Of a stretch of DNA of 64,000 bases, positions 47,382-57,248 are shown one piece after another. Origin of the DNA: Xanthoparmelia taractica (lineage: Eukaryota; Ascomycota; Lecanoromycetes; Lecanorales; Parmeliaceae); NCBI GenBank assembly GCA_033085395.1, contig JANQBS010000099.1, positions 62,001 through 126,000 of the forward strand, in the 5' to 3' direction. The position numbers and the translations under genes were made by a program. The notes beneath the pieces were generated by a model. That model saw only the letters and a program-made list of their open reading frames with translations, was not told where the DNA came from and made no database searches. Positions within the stretch are counted from its first letter, which is position 1. Every line of letters begins with the position of its first letter.

Positions 47382-48318
47382 ATGAGCACGTCAGAATGGC
47401 TGAAAGCCACCGGCTCAACTTCGGAAAAGCCAACTATCCTTTTCGTCCATGGGGCATGGGACAATGGCTCCGCTTGGGACAGTGTCTGCGATTCCTTGTC
47501 CAAGCATGAATATCCAACAGTCGCTCCGTCTCTACCCAGCGCTGGCAGTCGACCGCCTGTCCCTTCTCACCTTGAAGACGCCAAAGTCATTCGACACGAA
47601 CTCCAACGGCTCGTTCACGATCAGAGGAAGGAAGTCATTGTTGTTGGACACTCTTACGGAGGGTTTGTAGCCATCGAGAGCGTAAAGGGTTTTGAAAAGC
47701 GGCAGGGTCAAGAGGGAGGCGTGATTCACTGCTTAGTGATGAGCGCTTTTGTGGGCTGCGAGGATGAAAGCGTGATGAGTATCCTCGACCACAAAATGCC
47801 AGAGTTTTTGGAACTTGATGTGAGAAGACACCCAAAGTCTCGCTCAACAGCGACCGACTTTGAGAGCTGATATATCTTTGACACAGCCTGAGAACCCAGA
47901 CTACGTTGTCATCCGCGGCGCCGAAATGGCCTTCTACAATGACGTCAATCCTGATGTCGCTGCCTTCCATCTAGCCGATGCCGCTCCGCACTCATATGCC
48001 ACGTTTACTTCCACCATCCAAGATCCTTGCTGGAGTGACCCAGCTGACCGTAGCGAAGATCACGAAGACATTCCTCTAACCTATCTTATCTGTGCCAATG
48101 ATCAAGGCATTCCTAAAGACTTGCAGCATCGTATGATTGCCAAGACTACGAATGTCGGTGGAGCCAAGTGGAGAGTGTGGGAGTGTAGCGCTGGGCATAA
48201 CCCGGCGATGAGCCAGGCGGAAACAGTGAGTGTGGCGGTAAGGAAGGTCGCTGGAGAGGACGTCGGCTCTGTACCGGATGTGGAGATTTTAGAAAGACCA
48301 TTGGGAAAGCAAACTTAA
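47382..48318 (+). CDS. alpha/beta hydrolase fold protein
   Basis: Exons 47382-47819 and 47887-48318 join in frame to 289 residues. The oxyanion region ILFVHGAWDNGSAWD, nucleophile elbow VVGHSYGG (Ser), the acid-bearing block LICANDQGIPKDLQHRM and catalytic His in CSAGHNPAM form a complete triad. The N-terminus has no signal peptide, so it is likely cytosolic. The closest style is the AB_hydrolase_6 group (salicylate- and methyl-esterase-like). No substrate can be assigned. Confidence 0.87.
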
Positions 48319-48548
48319 TAAAAGGAGATTTAGGAAGGCTTGACTGCACTAGATCTTATAGGTTCTACTACCTTAGTGTGGGTGTTGACTGCTTGTTGGA
48401 CTAGGTACCTTATTACGGTTGCCTTCTCCGGAGCAACATTGATCCACACCGGCTTGGCATACGGAGGAACAAGTGTATACTAAAACGTTATCGAGCTACA
48501 ATAGAATTCAGCCCTTTCTAGTCACTCCTTCACCCATTCTTCTCCCCA

Positions 48549-49432
48549 ATGGACAACCAATCTCAGCAGCCAAAGCAAGGCGACTTGCACTGGCGCCTGA
48601 GCTCGCATCCCATAACCCTGCTTTTCTTTCTCGGCTTCCGCATCTGTAAGCCCCCAATCGACTCGAATCGAGTCGAGCCCAGCTGTCTACACACAGACCT
48701 CCCAACTAACACCCGCCCCCCAGCATCCCTCCTAATCTACCTCTTCGGCCTCTGGCTCTTCACCTCCAGCTTCGTCCTCGTCTTCATCCTCACCATGCTC
48801 ATCCTAGCCGCCGACTTCTACTACCTCAAAAACATCGCCGGGCGCAGGCTCGTGGGGCTGCGATGGTGGAATGAGGTGGATACGGCGACTGGGGATAGCC
48901 ATTGGGTGTTTGAGAGTCAGGACCGGAGCGGGGATGGGGGGGGACCGGTGCAGAATGCTACTGATAAGAGGTATGTATGTGGAGAGGATGGGGGATTGCT
49001 GAGGGAGGGATAACAGGGGATAGGAGAAGAGCAGATGGGGGGGTTATTGGGAGTTTTGGCATGGCGGGTTTAAGTGTATAGTTGGGCTAATGCGTGGGTG
49101 CGATAGGTTTTTCTGGCTAGCGCTGTATGCACAGCCTGGTCTCTGGGTTGGGTTGGCCATCTTCGCGCTGGTCAGGCTGGAGAATCCAATTTGGCTGAGT
49201 CTGAATGGTAAGGGCACTCTTTGCTGCTGATGAAGCTCCGTACATGGTTCTTGACTAACCAGGTTTGGGGACTGCAGCCATTGCGTTAATTCTTACAATC
49301 ACGAATACGCTTGCTTTCTCGCGGTGCGATAAATTCAGTCAAGCGTCGAATTTGGCTTCGAGCGCTATGTATTCTGGTGGGATCGCGAGGAGTCTTGCGG
49401 GGGGAATGTTTAGTAGGCTGTTTAGGCGATGA
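48549..49432 (+). CDS. TVP23: Golgi membrane protein Tvp23
   Basis: Exons 48549-48645, 48724-48970, 49107-49207 and 49278-49432 join in frame to 199 residues. Diagnostic blocks are LHWRLSSHPITLLFFLGFRI, AADFYYLKNIAGRRLVGLRW, DSHWVFESQD, RFFWLALYAQPGLWVGLAIF and TNTLAFSRCDKFSQASN. Four membrane helices are visible. Tvp23/FAM18 proteins sit in late Golgi membranes and assist vesicular traffic together with Yip-family proteins. The last intron uses CTGCAG. Confidence 0.95.
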
Positions 49433-49755
49433 GGATACTGGGAGTCTTTGCATAATGTAAGAGGAACAAATAGAGGTTTATCAAGTCTGGTGTTGTCTCT
49501 GCGGCAAACGTCCATCATCTTAGCTGCCTTGTTAAAGCATAGAATTAAATCCAGATTATCTTATCAAAGCCTCTGCTCCGGAAAGCACAACCAAGATCGT
49601 CTATTATCTCTATCTTCTTGAACCCTGCGTAGCTCACAGTGTGGTGAGTGCTTCCTGTACCATGCGATTACATCCCTTCAGACTGCACTGTAGCCAGTCA
49701 AGAATATTCCAAAGGCAACAGCAGATCCTCATTAGACTCGTCGACCCTATCTCAC

Positions 49756-51333
49756 TTATTCATCCACGTGCAACATGATGTCCACCTCGAAACGGTCACT
49801 AAAAAGCTCCGGGTTATTTTCCCAGAGCTTATTCAGCTCTCTGCAGACCTCCATCCAATCGTCGAAACGATTTCTACGACAGCACGTTTCCTTCCCATTC
49901 ACCGTCACAGTGAGCTGCGACACCTTCTGCATGTCAGGTTTTAAGCTGCGTTCCGACATGAGAGAGGTGAAAAGTCGTTCCGACGTCTTATACACCTCAA
50001 ATCCCACTGTTATTGGGCCTCTGGCTTGACGCCGGGGCCGTCGGCCTTAACGCGGAGTTTGATGCGGCTTGTGAGGTCGGAAGATAAGGGCTCGTCCTTG
50101 ATACGGACATCTTTTTTCTGCGTTGTAGAACCTAGGCCCATGTTGGAACTTTTGGATACATGATTTGGAGATTCTGTAGTGTCGTTCGTCTGCCGCTTCT
50201 CGGCAGTATCTGAGTCATCCGGGATGGTTATAGGACCTGTACCAGGCCCTGTCGAAGAGATAGGAGCCGGTTTAATGCGGTGGGGATGAGGTGCTCGAGA
50301 AGAGCCATGGGCTTCAATAGGTCCGGACACTTCTCGACTGCGGGATACATGGGATAGACGAGCCCGCTTCGAACCCTTGTCTAGCTCGGCTAAGGACGCA
50401 CGTCTAGGACTTGACCAAGCCGGCTTGCCGCCATTACCTGTTCGATTGACGTTCAGGGACGGGTTTCGCTGGGTCAATTCTTCGCTTTCAGAAAACTCCC
50501 GACGCCGTTTTTGCCAACGAGTTTCGCGGGTTGCTGACTCGGTCGCTCCAGGACGGGGAATCAAATCGGCTTTCCGCCCGGTCAAGGATGCAGAATCGAT
50601 ATTGCTATGTTGCTGCGCCTAGTCACCATCATGTCACTCGGAGGGTCAAGCCTTGAATAGCTTACGCCGGATTTTCTCGTCAAATACGCTTTATAATTGA
50701 AGAATCCTTCAACGACCGCAACCAATCTAATCAATAATAGCATTAGCGTCATTCAAAACAGCGCGGTAGCTCCTTACCTTGAACCTGCCCGTAGAGCATC
50801 CCGAGGGCAAAGAAAGCCTTTGAGTGTATCTGGCTCTTGAAGATGCTCCCGCTCGCTGTCACCCCAATAGGTAGGGCCATATTCAGCTAAGAACTCTGAC
50901 ACAAGGATCGCAAAAGCCTCTGGATTTGCAGCTCTGTTTAGAACTTGATAGCTTGAATGCTGTACATGATTTGCCATATCGACGGTGAAGGCCGTACGCA
51001 TACGCTCGGATGCACTTGCTGGCTTGAAGCCTGAAACGTCAAAGGAAGGATCGTTGTTGTGGCTTCTGATAGAAGAAGTTGGTCTGTAATGCAAGTACAA
51101 AATGTGACGGCGTGGTATTCATGGCTGTTGCAAGATTAGCCTCAGCTGGGTTCCAATAGCATGCACAGCTCACACGTATCTTGAGCGTCCATGATTGATT
51201 GGGTTGGCAGCGTCTGCATTTTCCTCAGAAACTCTGGTGCGACTCGAAGGGTGACAACAAGAGAGTCTTTCTGTTGTTGTAACATTGATTGAATAAGGTG
51301 ATGGTATGGCTCAGAAGACTTTGTTGATATCAT
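49756..51333 (-). CDS. uncharacterised five-exon fungal protein
   Basis: My best chain is 51333-51176, 51083-50778, 50726-50666, 50618-50105 and 50006-49756, in frame, 429 residues. The N-terminal half is helical with PEAFAILVSEFLAEYGPTYW and LVAVVEGFFNYKAYLTR. The middle is basic, Ser/Arg-rich and probably nuclear (RWQKRRREFSESEEL). The last exon, LTVTVNGKETCCRRNRFDDW and ELNKLWENNPELFSDRFEVD, looks like a compact conserved domain. If the last intron is not removed, the frame instead ends at 50010 after VKPEAQ, so two C-termini are possible. I recognise no family. Confidence 0.6.
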
Positions 51334-51884
51334 TTGTCATGCATGAAAAGATGTTCTCGAGGCCTTCACCATTCCAATAGTCAGGTTAAGGCAGGGAGCT
51401 GCAGGCGGAATGATATGCAAAGGTTATGACAATGGTAGTTGAGAAGAAGGTAGGACGGCTGAAGAGGTTGTGCAGGAACTTTTTACTGTGTGAAGACCAA
51501 AGTACTCGAGACTTTACGGCCTCAGTAGTTAAAGTGATGCAGGGAGCAGAGTGATGTAGTAAGTAGGTTTGTACACTAGGCAGTGGATGCGAGGGGAGAT
51601 GACATACAAATGTGGTGGTAGTGGTAGTTTGAAAGAAAGTAGAACAGCGAAAAGGATTCTGTTAAGATTATCTGTCACGTATGAATCAAACTCCTAAGAC
51701 TTCACTGCTTTAGAGCCAAAGCGGGGCAATGAATGAGAGAGGGGCTTAAATGTAAAGTGACGCAGTGATTCTCAAGACTCTATATCTAATCATAGTGCAT
51801 GGTCAAACATCTGATTGGGTATATTGCACGAAATAATTACATACAGACCATGCCCTGGTGACTGCTGTATACTTTGCAGCTAAT
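51334..51884. other. intergenic between VTA1 and the unknown gene
   Basis: A loosely duplicated segment (GAGACGAAAG-free, but TGATGCAGGGAGCAG and AAAGTGACGCAGTGA words at 51534 and 51756) suggests an old local duplication. No gene is seen. Confidence 0.35.
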
Positions 51885-53288
51885 TTAACTGGCTCCCAGT
51901 GCTTCCAATGCTCCCCTTAGTTCCTTCACAGCCGTGTTAGTATCCTCAAAGTTCAACGCTGATATGGCCCATCTCGCATGCTTTTGAGCCTTTAGAATGG
52001 ATTCTTCATCGGTCAGATAGTCTGGCTGACCACTGATTGGACGAGGAGCTAATGGGGCTGGCGCCATTTGCCTTGGTGGGGGAGCTTGCCTCACACCTGC
52101 ACTTGGTGCAGGAAGGGGCTGAACGGTAGTCGTAGGCGCTTGTCGGAGGGCCGATGGAGGCTGTTGATGAAAAGATGGAGCTGAAGCAGATGAAGGGGTC
52201 GGACGGTACGATGGCACAGGGGCAGAAGAGGGTGGTGGAATGTTGGGTTCATCCACGTTAGGTGGAGGGAATGAATGTAATAAATCTGGTGCTTGTGACG
52301 GAGTAAATGGAGCAGCCGAGGAACTAGGTCGCCTTGGTGGAGAAAGTTCTGGAAGGACTACTGGTGGAGAGGCCGGGTTATCTGGAGGTGCATCGGGCAA
52401 ATTTGATGTAGAAACTCTCCCATCGGTATGGGGTACTTTAGGAAAGTATCCACCACCATCAGACATGGTTCGATCAGCGGTTGATGCATCTGATGGAGAT
52501 ACCTGTGGAGGTGCGGCACTGTGATAGTAGTCTTCTGCTAACTGTTGAGGAGGGGGCTGATAGGCCTGAACAGGCTGCGGCGGAACAGAAGGCGCTCTCG
52601 ACGGATGCAAAGACTCATCGTAGGTAGACCGTCCTGCCATGTGCCCCTGGAGTCGATCATGCTCATCAGGGATTTCTTCTACAGAGGGTTGAAGAGATAC
52701 ATCCTGAGACTTGCTAGAACCGCCAAGCCAATTTATCATCTGAACATCCGGGTCATCTGGATCGAGAGGCGGTTGTTCAGGTTCTGGGGTTGGATTGGAC
52801 AGATTCGGGTCCACGTTCGCTTTGATGGCTTTAGCAATACGAAGAGCATGATATTTTGCGTACTTAATCTTTGATGCCGTCTCAGTATCTAGAGGCCCCC
52901 ATATCTGGCAAAGATCTAGGAAAGTCGCAGCTGCCTGGAAAGTATCTGCGGTCTGTCTCGATGCTTTGTTTGCTTTCATTGCGTTATCTGCTCTCTGAAA
53001 GGTTTCTTGGCCGAATTGCTCAATATACGCTTGACCAGCCAAGTCATCCATAATGGCATCGTTGTGTGAGAAATCAGACTTGGTCTGCTCGAGCTTATCC
53101 ATGAGCGTCATAGTGTAAGACATGCAGTCTGCGTCTGCCTTATGAAGTTGCTTCGCCAGGATCTGCTCAACAATCCAATAGTTGCACCAGTATGCAACTA
53201 CCGGTTTGGCCTTTTCCACCTGGCCAGCCCTCTGGGCGAATCGAGCTATGTCTGCTGCCTTCAGAGCGGGTGGAATTGCTGCTGCCAT
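51885..53288 (-). CDS. VTA1: Vta1, Vps4 activator of the ESCRT/MVB pathway
   Basis: A single exon encodes 467 residues starting at ATG 53288 (MAAAIPPALKAADIARFAQR). The frame is open for 47 codons upstream but without family similarity. The N-terminal tandem MIT domain (to about residue 165) has VVAYWCNYWIVEQILAKQ and AAATFLDLCQIWGPLD. A long Pro/Gln/Ser-rich linker follows, and the C-terminal Vta1/SBP1 helical domain reads ILKAQKHARWAISALNFED to the end. Vta1 stimulates the Vps4 ATPase that recycles ESCRT-III on endosomes. It shares a 301-bp divergent promoter with the PDI gene. Confidence 0.95.
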   Translation of the reverse strand: MAAAIPPALKAADIARFAQRAGQVEKAKPVVAYWCNYWIVEQILAKQLHKADADCMSYTMTLMDKLEQTKSDFSHNDAIMDDLAGQAYIEQFGQETFQRADNAMKANKASRQTADTFQAAATFLDLCQIWGPLDTETASKIKYAKYHALRIAKAIKANVDPNLSNPTPEPEQPPLDPDDPDVQMINWLGGSSKSQDVSLQPSVEEIPDEHDRLQGHMAGRSTYDESLHPSRAPSVPPQPVQAYQPPPQQLAEDYYHSAAPPQVSPSDASTADRTMSDGGGYFPKVPHTDGRVSTSNLPDAPPDNPASPPVVLPELSPPRRPSSSAAPFTPSQAPDLLHSFPPPNVDEPNIPPPSSAPVPSYRPTPSSASAPSFHQQPPSALRQAPTTTVQPLPAPSAGVRQAPPPRQMAPAPLAPRPISGQPDYLTDEESILKAQKHARWAISALNFEDTNTAVKELRGALEALGAS

Positions 53289-53589
53289 GTCTTCCAGCAG
53301 CAAATGATGAATCAGAAAATCTGAGATAAGAACAGTGGGTGTTAGGAAGGTATGGCTATCGTAATCTGCTATATAAGGTACACTATAATGGATGCATTGC
53401 TCTTGGCCAAACAGTAAAGCGTGCAACACAAGGGATCGTTGATGCGGGTAGATCCCTGCACGCCACTAAAGCCCCGCATGTTTACCCGCAGCTATTATAA
53501 AGGACAGCTTGCATAGTTGGACTGGCGCAAACATATAACCAGCGTTGACGACATACGGACACCTCTGTATTCTACTAATCGTGCTCAAC

Positions 53590-55153
53590 ATGTTGCAAAA
53601 AGTCTCTCTAGCCGCTCTGTCCATTTCCGCCCTGGCGGCTTTGTCTAGTGCTGAGGGTCTCTATAGCAAGAACTCCGGCGTCCTTCAGGTTGATGGCTCA
53701 AGCTACAGCAAGCTCGTTGCAAAGTCGAATCAAGTATCGGTAAGCTCGAATCCGGTGATTGATCGACCCGAGAGCTAACAATGTTTACAGATTGTAGAGT
53801 AAGCTATTCATACCACCCCGCAATCCTCACATTTCACTGCTGATCCACCCAAGGTTTTACGCCCCGTGGTGCGGGCATTGCAAGAACCTCAAGCCAGAAT
53901 ACGAGAAAGCCGCCAGGGGTCTCAAAGACCTTGCCCAGGTGGTCGCAGTGAATTGTGACGATGAGGCCAACAAAGCATTTTGTGGAAGCATGGGCGTTCA
54001 AGGGTTCCCCACCCTCAAGATCGTCAAGCCTTCGAAAAAACCAGGAAAGCCCATGGTGGAGGACTACCAAGGACCGAGAACGTCAAGCGGCATAGTTGAT
54101 GCTGTGAAATCCGCCATACCCAACAATGTGAAGAAGGTCACGGACAAAGGCCTGTCGGCGTTTTTGGAGAGCAATAACGACACAGCCAAGGCCATCCTTT
54201 TTAGTAACAAAGGAACAACAAGCGCTCTCACCAAGGTTTTGGCCACAGAATACCTCGGAAGCCTCACTTTCGCCCAGATCCGCGACAAAGAAGCTAAAGC
54301 TGTGGAGATGTTCGGTGTTACGGAATACCCAACGCTCATTGTGTTGCCAGGAGGAACCAAGGAGCCTGCAAAGTTCGAAGGAGCGTACAAAAAGAAGGAG
54401 ATGAAGGACTTCATCAGCCAGTACGCCTCTTCAGACTCGAAGCCTCCTCCTGAGAAACAGAAGCCGATGAATAAGAAGCACCAGAAAGCTTCGGAGGAAG
54501 AAGCAACCAAGTCAGAAGAAGCCTCCTCGTCTTTCTCTGCTGCATCATCTTCACATGCTTCCGCGGAGGCTTCGGAAGCAGCAGCTGGAGCTACTTCCGT
54601 TACTCTCGAGGAAGAGAGCAACCCTACAGAGTCTCCAGATCCGATCGCCTCTCCTGACGCACCAAAGCCAGCAGTGGTTCAAGATATGCCTGACCCGATT
54701 CCAGCACTTGTTGAGGAGAAATATCTCCAAGAGAAGTGCCTCGGCGCAAAGACATCGACTTGCATACTCGTACTGCTACCCAGTGTTGGTGATGACGAAG
54801 TTCTCCCGGACTCCGCGAGCTCGGCTCTGGCAAGCTTAGCCGAACTGGCGGACAAACACGTGAAACGTGAGAGCAAGCTATTTCCCTTTTACTCTATTCC
54901 TTCTAGGAATACCGCATCCGTTACTCTACGTGATGCCCTAAAGCTTGGAGGAGAAAAGAATCTCGAGCTTATAGCAGTCAATGCGAGGAGAGGATGGTGG
55001 AGACATTACCCAGGCGAGAAATTTGACTTCTCTTCGGTAGAAAATTGGGTGGATAATATCAGATTCGGGGAGGGCTCCAAGGAAGTGTTGCCGGAGGCAT
55101 TGCTAGGGAAGGGAGAAGAGGAATCAGCGGCACCTGAACACGGCGAGTTGTAA
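53590..55153 (+). CDS. protein disulfide isomerase-like protein (Mpd1/PDIA6 type)
   Basis: Exons 53590-53739, 53791-53798 (8 nt) and 53854-55153 join in frame to 485 residues. A signal peptide (MLQKVSLAALSISALAALSS) is followed by a thioredoxin domain with the active site FYAPWCGHCKNLKPEYEKA; the 8-nt exon supplies IVE just before it and is required for the frame. A second thioredoxin-like domain without CxxC (VTEYPTLIVLPGGT) and an acidic Ser/Glu/Ala linker follow. The C-terminus HGEL resembles the HDEL/KDEL retrieval signal with Asp replaced by Gly. The role is disulfide formation in the ER lumen. Confidence 0.92.
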
Positions 55154-55632
55154 AAATTGGTATCTGAGATAGAGAAAAGCCTGAAATGTAAACATTCATC
55201 GTGCCAAAAGCTCTAATAGAATACCGATATTTGAACAGTTGGATATTCAATCGTTTGATGCTCAAGCATTGGATAGGATAGGACTATTAATAGCCAGATA
55301 GCCTAGTCCGAAGTTCTGGCTTGGCGCTCGATCTTGTTGACGCTTTGGAAACGATCTGCAAGTTGTATACCTTGTTTATCTAGATCCTCTTTCCCTACTT
55401 GTCAACTTCATTACTTCGTACTCCTCGAGTGGGAACACCACAACAACGCCCCTCGTAAACCTCCCAATACCATCCATCCGTGCTGAAGTCCTCCGAAAAG
55501 AAGGAGAAAAACCACATCGACTGCAAGGCTGTTGCCACTCTTCCTCGTCACTCAGAATCTGGTCGTCGAAGCAGAGGCCTTCCAAGGCCTTTTTAAATCG
55601 ATACTCAAGGCATTGTGAATGCCCCCACAACG

Positions 55633-56373
55633 ATGAGTTCCATGCTGGAAAAGAGACAAACCGTCGTGTACGATAATGACACCAATGATGACGACGGCCT
55701 ATGGGGTTATTCTACCGTGAGCCTCGCTAGCCGATTGGATTGAAGAATGCTTGGCTCATACTGGTGCAGACAGGCGTAGCCATCAAATGGGCTGTCGTTG
55801 GCGCTATCCTCATACTGCTCGTACTATGGCTTGTCTTGGGACGCATGCATGCGCAACGAAGGATCAGGCGAGGTCAGCGTCCGATGGTATACCACAGAGT
55901 ATGTTTCTACAGATCTCCTCAATGATTGTATGCTAAGGCTCTCTAGTTTCTGGTCCCCAGGCAACATCGGGCTCGATTCTATCCTCAACCTCAGTTTGCT
56001 TCGAATGGACCTGGCTGGGGCGGTGAAGGTTACCCCATGCAAGCGTATCCTCCTCCAGGTAAGATACATAAGACATGGGAGGCTGGAAGCAGGCTAGAAT
56101 GAAGCTGACGGAATAGCGTACAATACCGATCACGTACCACCACCCGTCTACCAACCTTCAGACAGCGGGACGAAGATCAACCCTCATCAGGATTGGGCTG
56201 CTGTTCCACCGCCCGGTCCTCCACCCGGTCATCAAGCTGCTGGAGAATCCTCGAGGACCATGGAGACCGTGCCCTTGAATCAAGATGATGCTCGGCAGGA
56301 TAATACTTCTGCCCAACCACACGTCCAGACGGAGAACCCGGGGATGTTGTCAAGGTTGAACCCATTCAAATAA
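55633..56373 (+). CDS. RCR-type membrane protein (Congo-red resistance, chitin deposition)
   Basis: Exons 55633-55716, 55770-55898, 55947-56058 and 56117-56373 join in frame to 193 residues. A short acidic lumenal segment precedes one membrane helix (WAVVGAILILLVLWLVLG), a basic stop (RMHAQRRIRRGQRP) and a Pro/Gln-rich cytosolic tail carrying PPAY and PPVY, which fit the PPxY motif bound by Rsp5/Nedd4 ligases. Yeast Rcr1 and Rcr2 act in chitin deposition and endosomal sorting with Rsp5. Assignment rests on this architecture and on the AQRRIRRGQRP juxtamembrane block. Confidence 0.85.
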
Positions 56374-57248
56374 AAAGCCGAGAGGAGATCGTGGATCTGG
56401 GGAGAAAATTGACCCGAAGCTGATCAACTGCTTCGCGTGTCGGGCCCTTTGGGGAAAAACAACAGCTCCGTAAACAGAGGTATTGGCGTTGTGAGGGTTC
56501 TCAGCTAGCTCACCTGGCTTGTGGTGGCGTTCAGGTTGCGGTTTGCATAGATTGCTTAGCACAGCGGGTAGACGATGGAGCATCAACAATCATGTCGCTT
56601 GAAAACTTACAAAAACCAACCTGCCAGCAAGCTCATTTAGCTACAGCAATTTGTGACAGCTTTGCTATATCCGCTCATACGTAGTCCATTACTGACTACA
56701 CAAACCTTCCCAAAGCGAAATATCTTCCACGTCTACAGTCACCTCTACAAACTAACCCCCCCCCCACCCTCTACCACCTTGCCAGAACCCGTCGAAACAA
56801 CATCCCTCACTCCCGGAACCTGTACATGAACATCCCGCACCTACCTTATCTTCTCCCTCCATCTCAAAGACCCAATAACGCAAGGCCCCACTGCGCATGA
56901 TCCTTACTGTCTCACACTTTCCTGAGCTGAAGTTTTAGCGGTTTCCTGTTTTCCGAGCCTGAGGGTATACAAGAGTGCTCGGGTGTCCCTCGCGTACATG
57001 AAACCCAGATGCTAATAGATTGCATGGTCATTCTGCTTCTGTCCTTGTTGGTCAAAAAAATGAGAAATATAGCACGGCCTCAGCCACAGGGATAAACCAT
57101 CCCTCTCACAGAAGTCCATAGATGTCATAGGCGGGAGTCGAATATTGCATCTCTTCGAAGAATTTACGTATTCTCTAGGGGGTATGCCGCATGCAAAGAG
57201 TAACAGGGAAGGAGGCGTCAACGACTCCCTCTTACAATACATTGCACA
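56374..57248. other. convergent intergenic region
   Basis: It lies between the RCR-type gene and the 3' end of the alanyl-tRNA synthetase gene. A C10 run lies near 56758-56764. No gene is seen. Confidence 0.4.
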
